From Brienomyrus brachyistius (Eukaryota > Chordata > Actinopteri > Osteoglossiformes > Mormyridae), in contig NC_064537.1 in NCBI RefSeq assembly GCF_023856365.1, positions 2,805,001 to 2,869,000 of the forward strand: 64,000 nucleotides of DNA, given 5' to 3'. Every line of letters starts with the position of its first letter. Position 1 is the stretch's first letter. The translations under genes were made by a program, and so were the position numbers. The notes beneath the pieces were generated by a model. It ran no database searches, was not told the origin of the DNA, and worked only from the letters and a program-made list of their open reading frames with translations. Shown one piece after another: positions 21,770 through 46,055 of the stretch.

Positions 21770-21803
21770 TTATCCCGCTGCAGTCCCGTTTATAACGGGA
21801 TAA
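21770..21803. other. Nested palindrome/hairpin upstream of hs3st3b1
   Basis: TTATCCCG (21770-21777) pairs with CGGGATAA (21796-21803), and CCCGTTTATAACGGG (21785-21799) is an inner palindrome that competes with it. It lies 50-90 bp after two ATTAGCGG motifs spaced exactly 10 bp apart (21711 and 21721). Confidence 0.5.
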
Positions 21804-22042
21804 TGACACAATTGCATTTGGATCGCGTTCAGCTTAAAGAAATTAAACTTCACAAATTATTCCTATATAAACAACAGCTTGAAAAGCTCTGACTCATACC
21901 GGTAAATCATCTTCTAGGAAGGAAAACTCACGCGCTTGAGGACCTGTTTTCGGGTACCGAATGTCTTAAATCTGGATAACGCGAAATTTACAGGAAAATG
22001 TTTTAAAATGTTACACACAGAATGATAATTACCGAATTAGCC

Positions 22043-22092
22043 CATTATTATTATTATTATTATTTTATTATTATTATTATTATTATTATTAC
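22043..22092. repeat. (ATT)n microsatellite
   Basis: Trinucleotide repeat with one interruption upstream of hs3st3b1. Confidence 0.9.
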
Positions 22093-24430
22093 AGTAGCCT
22101 ATTAGTAGTTGCTGTGGTTGGTATGCTTTGTAAATCTGTTTTTGATCGTAAACCTGGGCACTGGCGTGATTCTCTCGTTTAATGCCTAACAGATGAATTT
22201 TTCTCAAACAGCAACAAGGTGCATGCGAGGTGGGTACTGCTTTACTGTGTGATACGGGATTGACGTCCACAGACGGTTCTTTCCTTTTTGAAGGAGAACA
22301 GACAGAAGTCGAGTACCTTTTTAATGCTCTCACATTTCACCAAGACCTTTTTCATAATTTTAGGTGAACTCCGCACCCCACCCATTATAAACGTGCCGAG
22401 AAATGTGCTCTTTCCTTCGAATAATTACGTCCCGTACACCCCCCCCGCTTTATTCTTCGTCTAATGTTCCCTCTTAATGTGGTCGCATAAATTATGCTTT
22501 TGGTTAAAAGGGCTGTTTCCGGGCCACGTGTGGCTTTGCGGTCTCTTATTAATAGTAAGGCCTGCATTTAATGACCGTTTTGTAATTTAGCTAAAACTGT
22601 ACAATTCGGAAGTGATCCACCCAAAAGTCCTATATGTCTAAAACATATTGCAATACACCGACATATAAGGAATGAATCTCCCATAGAACAGATTAAAACC
22701 CCGCAAACACGTGAATGACAAAAATAGACTTATCTGATGTTAACCCCGTGAACATTGCATTTGTGGGCAATTTCATTGAAATTAAATCCCGTTTAATTTG
22801 TTGGCGTCGTAGTTAAAATTTCACTGTCCGCAATAATTAGTATAAGATAGTATGATTTATTATGATAAAATGTAATTAACTGTGCTTAATTAATTTAAAT
22901 CATATCAAGATTTTAGAAATTACAAGAAAAGACAGTTTATCATTGAAACTGCATTCATGTTATGCCCCTTTACGTGCACGAATCTCCCAGGGTTTCGCCC
23001 TGTCAAACAGCGGAACGCATTTATTTATTTAGTTTAATAAGGTGGATGAGCATTAAGTGTTTGGGCCTGTGAGCAGTGGTCATTAATTGAGAGATTGATA
23101 TAACGCATCCTTTATTGCACTTGAAGTGTATTAAACTTACATTTATGTGTAGTTGAAACAATTCCACGGCTTAATGGCGCACAAATTACACTATCGGGCG
23201 TCACACCACATGTAAGTTCGCACATGACTTTTTGTCTAGTACCAGCAAAACACACATGTAAAAGACTATAAATTAAATGTAAACAATTTTTAAATAACAG
23301 GTGCAGAACGGATTAATATTTATATTCGGGTGAATAAACCAGTAGAGAAAAACCTTCTGAATGGACTTTTGAGCGTCTGTGCTTAACTTGATTACAGCGA
23401 CGCGCCTGAAACAACGAAGTTTTACGGCGTTAAATTTTTCGTATTTTTAAATTATTATTATTATTGCAGTAGTAGCGGTAATGATGATAAGTAGTCCCTT
23501 AAATAAGTTTCAAAATAACAAGTTTTAAATAATGTAAAATATGAATAAGGGAATTATATAGGTCTTAGTATTAGTTAAATTGGGAAATATCCCTCTTTCA
23601 CGAATTAAATTATAAAAAAGAAAAAAGTTGCGAAGCGGGACTCGCTTCCTGAGAATGGGGCTTTTTGAATGAGCTGCGCTGTGTACCTGCATTAGCAGCG
23701 GCCCAGTGCACATTAAAAGTCCTTTAACGGTACTTAATTAAAGGCGCTCGTTTGCATAGCTTTGCGGGATAAGAGGGGCGCTTACACGTTCACGGCGATG
23801 CGGCGAAAACATCGGGATGTTCAGCTTTTTGTTTGTACATTTTACAATAAAGAGGGGGAAAAGCAGACAGGAAAATGAAAACACAACGCCTCGGCGTACG
23901 TGTAACCTATAATTATTTCACACTTCAAATTCACGGATGAAATTAAGCTGCCGGCAGGGGAAAATAATATATGTCGGCCGCAAAAATAAATATAGTACAG
24001 CAGCTTTTAACCTGACGAAAAAAACATAGCATGTTTTTGTTATTATGTAAATAATAATACTAAGCAAAACCAATTAATCTGTAGCACTGTTATTATAATT
24101 TACGATGTAATATTTCTGTACTACTATAGGTCTCTGTATAACAGCAATTCGTTCTGAAAGATGTGATTAAATTGCATTTAATAAATAAGTCCCACGTTTG
24201 CAGTGCCAAACTGCAGCTTTTATCTTGTTATAGGGCAGCGGTCGCTGATCTGTACTGATGTACACTTCCAGGTGCCACATCATTCCTGAAAATAAATTAA
24301 ATGAATATTAATTTTAAAATAATTACTGCCGAGTAAATATTGTCACTTTCCCTACAAACACGCTTAAAATAGCGTTTCCGATTTTCCAAATCTGATAAAT
24401 AAAGGGAATCCGGTTTAATGCTTTTTTTAT

Positions 24431-24597
24431 CCAATAGGAACGTCAAAGAACTTCGGCTTCACGTCAATCACAGCGCAGGCCCCGCCTCTCGCCCCCTACG
24501 ATTGGGTCGCTTCTGTCAACATGCTGTAAAATTTGCGCCGCTCGCCTGCGATTGGCAGACGCCACTGTCAGTTGCGCGCATCTGGCGCTGTATAAGG
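24431..24597 (+). promoter_or_regulatory. hs3st3b1: hs3st3b1 core promoter: three CCAAT boxes and a TATA box
   Basis: A CCAAT lies at 24431-24435, and inverted CCAAT (ATTGG) boxes lie at 24501-24505 and 24551-24555, 50 bp apart. A TATAAGG at 24591-24597 sits about 40 bp after the last box. GC-rich, CpG-rich DNA with CCCGCC-type GC boxes lies between. This order and spacing is typical of an NF-Y dependent TATA promoter and predicts a start site near 24620-24625, giving a leader of about 340 bases before the ATG at 24962. The start site is inferred. Confidence 0.7.
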
Positions 24598-24619
24598 GGC
24601 CAGTATTCAGTTCGGCGCT

Positions 24620-38203
<13,584 letters not shown>

Positions 38204-40105
38204 CAAAGCAAAAACGTTACTACAGGACACCATGCTTGAATCATTTTTTTCTCTGTAATTCTGGCAAAGATGTGGAGATATTGCTATATATATGTAAAAT
38301 GTACAGAAATCTATTTTATAATAATTTATTTTTAATTTCTAAGCAATTAATTCACTAAGCTGCCTAACCTGAATTCGCCCCTTGCATTTGGTCCATGTTT
38401 TGCGTCGTTTTAACATTCCACATCTCCTCTTTTCCACATCTCCTCTTTTTCAGCTTTTTTTGTCGTTCTCTTCCGCTCTTTCCGTTTCTCTCTCTTGCCA
38501 TCCAGTCATTTAAACTCGTTAATGGTGCTTTCAGTCGCGGCTGAAGCCGTTTGTGTCCGAGCCGTCGGAAATTCGCAAACGAGGCGGACACACAAAGCAG
38601 CTCTGTGCCGCGCCTACCGGCCGCTCGCCGGCGACCTTCAATCCGCCACGTCTGTGGGTTTCACTTCCTTTCTTTCTCCTTTTCCCCGTCATCTTGAGTC
38701 CGGCAGGTGGTCTTTTTCTGTATTGGTCTATGTTTAGAGCAGCCAGGCTGAACGTTCCGGGCTCTACGCGAATAGCCCTCCGTGGTTACAGGTAGCCTAG
38801 CATTCAGGAACAGTTACCTCAGCTGATGCATTACTGCTGACCCCCTGGACCCTCTCACTTAATAAGCACCGATCAATGGGCTAATTGCTCCCGTTCGTGT
38901 TGTCCCCGGTTTAAAGAATAGCCCTGCTCTCCTCCAACGGTCACGTGGTAGACCCTTACGGTGAATGCACTATTGATTAGCAGCTAAATCGCATTGGGGG
39001 TCACACAGGGTGACGTCACCCTGCTCATGACCGATCAATCCTGACCCCGTGGCCTGGTCTCGTCAGAGAACCCGGCCCACGTTTCCGGTTCCTGCCGAGG
39101 TTGCCGGCGGGGTCAGAGGAAAAGCCAACCAGATTCCCAAGAGAATATGTTGAGGTTGCTTATGTTTTCATTCATCTATCAAGACCCCACCCCCCCCCCC
39201 ACCTCACAGGCTCTGTTGAATGTCGGAGGAGTGGTTTATCCAAGAGTGAGGGAGCCTCCCCTGGACAGACGCGACTCCGATCTTCTCAGATCTGCCTTTC
39301 CTCCTCTTTTTTCACTTTCGGCATCTTTCGTCTTTGTTACTTGAATACTGTGTATGCATGTGAGAGAGGGGAGTCCGTGAATGTCGGGGATCACCAACGG
39401 CCGCCTTGCCCACGTGACGGTGGCGTGTTGCCCATGGGCCTCTGAACACACTTTGGCCTCCCCTCTCTCCTGTGGGAAGGACCCCGAGGTTCTGGGAGCA
39501 GATTAAGGTACTTCGTAAAGACTTTGTTTCAGTCCAATCTGTAACTGAGTACAAAAAATAGATTTAAGAGTATCAATGAAGGGAACAGGTTCAAATGCGA
39601 AAGGCTGGCCTGCTTCAGTGCTGATGTTAGCTGATGTTTTTCCTCACTTTCAAAAGTGATTCGCCATCTAAGGGGCCCTCAAGCACCTGTGAGATTCAGG
39701 CTCGTAAGCCGCTGTAATGTCCTGGCTGTTGCTGAACAGGAGTTGATCCTAACTTTATTTTTAATTACTAAACAAAAAACACATAAGCCCCACCTCCCCT
39801 CCCCCCCACAAATCTGTGATTACACAGTCCATATCACCATTAATTTATGGTTGAGTTTTATTCAACCCATTAAAAAAAACAAAATTTAGTGCTGTTTCTC
39901 ACCCATATAATATAGCATTTAGATTAGCCCATTTGTATGTAAAAAAGGAAAAGGATGTAAATCAAGTATTTTGTGGTATGTACATCAAAATTAATTTTAC
40001 ACAATGAACTGCAAAAAGGAACAGAAATTTCTAGATAAATACTGAACATTCATGCTATTTCTTTGTATGAAGAAATCAATAAAATATTTATTTTACCAGA
40101 GCTGC
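38204..40105 (+). other. hs3st3b1: Probable hs3st3b1 3' untranslated region
   Basis: No earlier AATAAA was seen between the stop and the AATAAA at 40078. The stretch becomes strongly AT-rich at 39760-40100, as 3' ends often do. A 3' UTR of about 1.9 kb is therefore inferred. It has no tandem repeats of note and no recognisable ORF. Confidence 0.5.
40078..40083 (+). terminator. hs3st3b1: Probable polyadenylation signal for hs3st3b1
   Basis: AATAAA lies in CAATAAAATATTTATTTTA, 1.87 kb after the stop, and is the first clear canonical signal downstream. Confidence 0.5.
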
Positions 40106-40834
40106 ATCCGCATGCTTTCCTGGGGACCTAAGCTCAGCACACCGACTTTTTCACGACTGTCCTTCTCCCAGTAATAATAATGGAATGTGAAACTGGGAAT
40201 GGGAATCAGCACCACTGCAGCTCTGCATCCTGGATCCTGGTCAGGCTTTTTCCTCCCTTTTATTGGTGTTTCTCCTCAGTAACGCCCCCCCAGGTGTGGT
40301 TTGTAACTCAGTGAATGCCCCACCCCCCACTTCCACAGAGCCCCCGATTTGTGGCAGGGAGGTCCTGTTTACTGGATTCTGGGCAGGCTATGTCTTGGCG
40401 CGTTGCAATGGGACTCTGTTGTGTGACGGCTGCTGCGGGAGGCTGCAGAAGGTTTTCGGATGCACCAGTGAAATCCACTGGTGTTCGGGGCACTGGGTCG
40501 GCGCTGCTATGGTGGTCCTGCGAATGGCGGGCCAAGGAGGAATGCTGGGACATCCGACCACCACTGGAACACAGTGGAACCATAGATCCCCGGGCAGGTG
40601 GAACTTGAGGATGGAATCTTCAGCCACTGACCACAGCACCCTGCTCAGAACCACCCCTGAGTCGTGGTCTGCGAGCCAGTGACTCCACACGGCCACTGAA
40701 TTCCTTCTCTTCTTATGGTGGAAGTTGAGATGCGGGAGGTGAGGGGGGGACAGTGGTACAGTCAGCCATTGGGGGCGCTCTTCCCGAATGTAGAAGGAGG
40801 TCATATGATCAGCAGGGGTACAGCTGTCTCCCAC

Positions 40835-41600
40835 ACTGTGTGTGTGTCTCCTTCAGTGTGTGTCTCTCCCACAGTGTGTGTATGTCCCTGAGTGTGTGTC
40901 CCTGCACGTGAGTGTCTTCCTCATTGTGAGTGTCTCCCTGGGTGTGTCTTCCTCAGTGTGTCTTCCTCAGTATGAGTGTCTTCCTCAGTTTGAGTGTCTT
41001 CTCAGTGTGAGTGTCTTCTCAGTGTGTCTTCCTCAGTGTGAGTGTCTTCCTCAGTTTGAGTGTCTTCTCAGTGTGAGTGTCTTCTCAGTATGAGTGTCTT
41101 CTCAGTATGAGTGTCTTCTCAGTGTGTCTTCCTCAGTATGAGTGTCTTCCTCAGTTTGAGTGTCTTCTCAGTGTGAGTGTCTTCCTCAGTTTGAGTGTCT
41201 TCTCAGTGTGAGTGTCTTCTCAGTATGAGTGTCTTCTCAGTGTGAGTGTCTTCTCAGTATGAGTGTCTTCTCAGTGTGTCTTCCTCAGTATGAGTGTCTT
41301 CCTCAGTTTGAGTGTCTTCTCAGTGTGAGTGTCTTCTCAGTATGAGTGTCTTCCTCAGTTTGAGTGTCTTCTCAGTGTGAGTGTCTTCCTCAGTGTGAGT
41401 GTCTTCTCAGTGTGAGTGTCTTCCTCAGTTTGAGTGTCTTCTCAGTGTGAGTGTCTTCTCAGTGTGAGTGTCTTCTCAGGGTTAGTGTCTTCCTCAGTGT
41501 GAGTGTCTTCCTGAGTGGGAGTGTCTCCCTAAGGGCTGGTGTCTCCCTGAGAATGACTGGCTCTTTGAGTGTGTCTTCCTGAGTGCGAGTGGCTCACAAG
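40835..41600. repeat. 17-18 bp minisatellite, GAGTGTCTTC(C)TCAGTGT
   Basis: Several dozen copies of a 17- or 18-bp unit. The variants TCTTCTCAGTGTG, TCTTCTCAGTATG and TCTTCCTCAGTTTG are mixed in changing order. Edges are degenerate. Confidence 0.9.
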
Positions 41601-41602
41601 CA

Positions 41603-41878
41603 TTTGTGTGTATGTACGTGTAAGGGAACGTTTGTCAGACTGTGCCCCATGAGTGTGTGTGTGTATGTACGTGTAAGGGAACGTTTGTCAGACTGTGGCC
41701 CTTAAGCATGTGTGTGTATGTACGTGCAAGGGAACGTTTGTCAGACTGTGCCCCACGAGTGTGTGTGTGTATGTACGTGCAAGGGAACGTTTGTCAGACT
41801 GTGCCCCACGAGTGTGTGTGTGTATGTACGTGCAAGGAACGTTTGTCAGACTGTGCCCCACGAGTGTGTGTGTGTGGG
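41603..41878. repeat. 53-bp minisatellite, about 5 copies
   Basis: The landmark TATGTACGTG recurs at 41611, 41664, 41717, 41770 and 41823, exactly 53 bp apart. The unit also contains GGAACGTTTGTCAGACTGTG. The last copy has lost one G and the (GT) part is compensated, keeping spacing. Confidence 0.95.
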
Positions 41879-43681
41879 CGGGGCCTGGCAGATGAAGTCG
41901 TCTTTGCCACTAGCACCAGAAGAGTAATGAAAACTGCTGCTGTGTCTTTTATTATTCCTGCAAATATCTGTTAAATGGACGCCAGCTTTCACACTTAATC
42001 CATCCATCACATCAAGTTGTGTTCTGCCACATGTGGAACGCTGAGTGCCGAGGGCTTTCTGCAGGAACGCCAGAACCTTCTGGGGTTCGTAAGTTAAAAG
42101 AACTTCTGGATGTGGGTTTGAGTATCGGCAGATTCCAGCTAGGTCTTTCTAAGCCCAAATGGGGCTTCTTGAGGGCTGAGGGGAGCCAATATGAAGGAGC
42201 GAGAACCAATCAGATCATGTGCCAAGTATATTTTTGGGTATATTGCGGCAGAAATTTATTGATATACTTGCACTGTGGAGGATGCTGGGAAAGGTAAGGA
42301 TTTAACCCAATATCCCAGCCAGTGTGTGTGTGTGGGGGGGGGGGGGGGTATGACCTGCTGTGGGTTGGTGAACCGCAAGGCAGACGGCCTCGGGGACTAA
42401 ACAGCGGCTGTCGAGCTGCTCCCATTGTTTGCAGCTGGCTTGTGGCCCTGAATGAGCTCAACAGCAGGCTGCGGTGAGATGGACAAGGTCCATGAACCAA
42501 TCGCAGGGCTCGTTAGCGGAAATATACTCATCGGTGCTGAGGCAAGCCTGTTCCCTCCACACTTTATCAATGACGGTCAAGACGCAAGATCCCATCCCAG
42601 GCTGCCTGCTCTGGCTGTTTCGCGTTTGATCCTTAGTCTTTCCCAGCACAGGGAAGCACCTGCATCTGGATTTAGACGAATATTTAGGGTTGATCCCCTC
42701 TCCATCCAGCCCGGTAGCTCCAGCATCGCTGGGATTGCAGAATTTTCCCAACCGACTGTAGTAATTCACTTCAAATGTGCTTCCCTGGCAAAATTCCCCC
42801 ATCTGCTCCATCCTGGATCTGCTTCGGATCTGTGATTCAGGACTTAACTTCTCACATTCCAGCTGTTCTGTGTGTCTGAAAAAAATCCTGGAAAGTACAA
42901 CCCAGAGGGGAGAGTTTGAGGTTGGTATGTTTAACTTGTCGGATTTAATCTCAGGTAATCAGCCGAAATGGGTGCGTCTCCGCGTCTGTGGTTTTGCAGC
43001 CTCACGTTGGGTCTTGACACAAAGACCCACTGGTGAAAATGATTTGAGCACCCAGGAGCGTGACACTGTTCACCTTGCTTTCTTACCACAGGTCACGTGA
43101 CCACACCAGCCAGCTCCCACAAGCTCGGGATTGACTATGTGGGCTGTCAGGGGAAGTCAAACGATCTCCGTGCTCCATCCCCCACAGAACGATGCATGGA
43201 GACATGGAAGATCTCGGCAATTCCACAGTGAGGGTGGTTTGGCTCTGGGTTTTAGGGCTACGGTTGAAAATTTTATGATGCAAAAGCTACAGACCTTTAG
43301 TGTCAGCCAGGATTAAAGGCAAAGCCTGACTAGTATCATGAATAATTGGGCTATGAGAGAGACCCCTCGGCTCTGTGGAGGATAGGAAGTACAGGTGAGG
43401 TATTGGGGGGGGGGCGAGGTGTGTAGGTATGGTAGATTGACCTGAGGCCATCAAACAGCAAACATACTTACCTGAGGATTTTACACGATGACTCGTTACT
43501 TCTGTGCCTCATTAGACGCTAACTGGTCAGCATCTCCATGGTAAGTAATTAGCGTAGAGGTGACCTACCAACACCCACCCCCCGGGTCAGGTGAAGGTAC
43601 CACCCCCCCCCCCAGAACTAGTGGTGTTGACCCAGATGATCCAGTCATTCAGGGGTGGGTGAGGACCAATTACAATGCCAG

Positions 43682-43705
43682 CCCCCCCCCCCCCCCCCCC
43701 CCCCC
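43682..43705. repeat. C24 mononucleotide run
   Basis: The longest uninterrupted homopolymer I noted in the window. Confidence 0.95.
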
Positions 43706-45619
43706 GCCGGCCCCAGCTGACTCCGGACCCCCAGCATAGCCTGGGGACAGTTGCCGTCTGCACTAGGGGGGCTGCACAAGACCCCTGTTTCGCTGTAATT
43801 TGTCATCCTCTATCACCCCCACCTGCCCCCCACATCCTCAGCGACTCATGTGGCCAAAGCAGCCTGCACACACACACATGCTCACCCACGGAGGAGTCTA
43901 GGGCATGGTGGGGGCCGTTTCCTCAATGTTCCCCCCAGCAGGGAGGACACTCACGTGATTCAGTGCCATTTGACTCCCTCCACATCCCTGGGATTCCACC
44001 TGCCTACCATCCTGTCTACTTGATGTCAAGACACAACAACCCCCCCTCAGGGTCCCAGGTCCTCTTCCGTTACAGACATGCCTTCTGTGCCGTGAGGGTG
44101 GGGGCACTTTTGATGGCCTGGCTTCTTTGAAGCAAATGACGTGACAGACGTCCATGCAGCAGAACAGGAGACGTCCTGCAGGTCTGTGTGTTCAGACACG
44201 ATGGTGGAACCTGGGATATGGAGGCAGGCCTCCCTGTGTCAGCACTTCTCTCTCCTGCAGGGGGTGGGAGTCCGGTGACTAATTCAGCCTAATTACCCAG
44301 CTTTCTATTGCAGGGGGTGTGTGCCAGGCCACACTGGGGTCAGGAGAGCATCAATCATGGGGAGGCTGCCCTTATGCACAAAGCTGCCCCCCCCCCAGTT
44401 CCCCCCAAAGCCCCCAACAATAAAGGGCAGGATGACTGCGGTCAGCCTGTCACTCTTGGGGGGCTGAAGCTCTCCAAAGTGCCAGTGGTCAGGGGATCAT
44501 GACGTGTTGGGAGCTGAATGGTGTGGTGGAATGTGGAGAAGGCTTAGGGGGAGAGGGAGGGGGTCTCAAGCTGAATAAGTCTGATGGATCCAGGCCATGC
44601 TCTGTAGGAGCCTTAGTTAACCAGTTTTTGGGCCTGACTGAGTAAGACCATCCCCCCCCCCCCCCAGGTAATCGAAACAGTCCCAATAAGAGACAGGAGA
44701 GCTCCAAAGCCCGTGAAGACAGAGGCAGCGAACGGAAAGGCTGGGGGGGACACGCCCTCCAGGGTGTGTAAGAAAATGAAGAATGGGGGGTTAGTAGGAG
44801 AAAGAGGCTCGATGACAGAGGGAGCGAGAGAGACACAGCGAGAGGGACAAAAGCAGACAGAGAGGGGGCGAGACTGAAGCACAGCGAATAAAAATCGAGA
44901 TGGACAGACAGAGAGGGGGGTTTTCATGTCACACCCTGAACCCTAACCTTATAACCCCGAAGGTGGCACATGAAACGACAGCCGGACAAAACGAAATCAT
45001 CGGCGAGAATTATCTGTTGCATGCTTAAAACGAGGTCCCCACAGTTCTACGTCACAGCACAACCCTCGATGGCACAGAATGCTTTATGCGGCATACAGAG
45101 CGGGAATAGCTGTATTGTGGCAAGTGTGATTATTAATGGCCACTACTGGGTTAATACTAGAAGTGATTATGTGTCATATGATGTCGTATTACCCAAACAA
45201 CATTGACTCTGTCTGAAGTATACTTAAGCCTTACGCATAATCCCGTAACCCCTCAGCCTGACCCCAAACCTTGCTCACAATGGTCTAGTAACAGTTAGGC
45301 TTCCTAAAGTCCTAGTGTGCTGAATTCATAGAACAGTACATGCAGAATTATCCTTCGAGAAGCAGTGGGCACTGTGCATGCCACCAATTCCAGTTTTCTG
45401 GGATAGCCCTTTATTCAGCACACCGCCCCCTCAGGTTCTCCATCCTTGTTGAGACTCCTGACCAATTCCTCGCTTGGTATACAAGCTGGTCAGCAGCTGG
45501 TCTCCTCCCTTCTTAGATTGGAAGGCTTGAAACCAGGCTGCTTATGTCCCCCACGACAGATGAGAGAGGCAGTGAGTCGTCAGGGAAAAAAACATTACTG
45601 CTCCAGCTTCAATCAGACT

Positions 45620-46055
45620 GAGACATGCCAGTTGTGTGTCCTCTGGGTGCCAGTTGTGTGTCCTCTGGGTGCCAGTTGTGTGTCCCCTGGGTGCCAGTTG
45701 TGTGTCCCCTGGGTGCCAGCTGGGTGCCTCTGTCTCCATCAAAGGGAGGAGTAGTTTCACAGGCTTCAGAGGGTCTCCCCCTAGGTGCCAGTTGTGTGTC
45801 CCCTGGGTGCCAGTTGTGTGTCCCCTGGGTGCCAGTTGTGTGTCCTCTGGGTGCCAGTTGTGTGTCCCCTGGGTGCCAGTTGTGTGTCCTCTGGGTGCCA
45901 GTTGTGTGTCCCCTGGGTGCCAGCTGGGTGCCTCTGTCTCCATCAAGGGGAGGAGTAGTTTCACAGGCTTCAGAGGGTCTCCCCTGGGTGCCAGTTGTGT
46001 GTCCCCTGGGTGCCAGTTGTGTGTCCCCTGGGTGCCAGCTGGGTGCTGTCTGGGT
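45620..46055. repeat. 22-bp minisatellite in a higher-order array
   Basis: Copies of TGCCAGTTGTGTGTCC(C/T)CTGGG (22 bp) occur in three blocks separated by two copies of a longer segment (CTCTGTCTCCATCAA, GGAGGAGTAGTTTCACAGGC). A third, solitary copy of that longer segment is at about 46398-46440, outside the array. Open frames of about 190-214 codons across it are artefacts. Confidence 0.9.

Larger units (their letters stand above)
18901..24419. other. Intergenic region between cox10 and hs3st3b1
   Basis: About 5.5 kb with no recognisable gene. It includes the 40-bp C-rich minisatellite (19219-20310). Beyond about 20.7 kb it becomes AT-rich, largely unique sequence leading to the hs3st3 promoter. 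Short items in it are a telomere-like GGGTTAGGGTTGGGTT (19098), a hairpin-forming palindrome (21770-21803) and an (ATT)n repeat (22043-22092). Confidence 0.8.
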
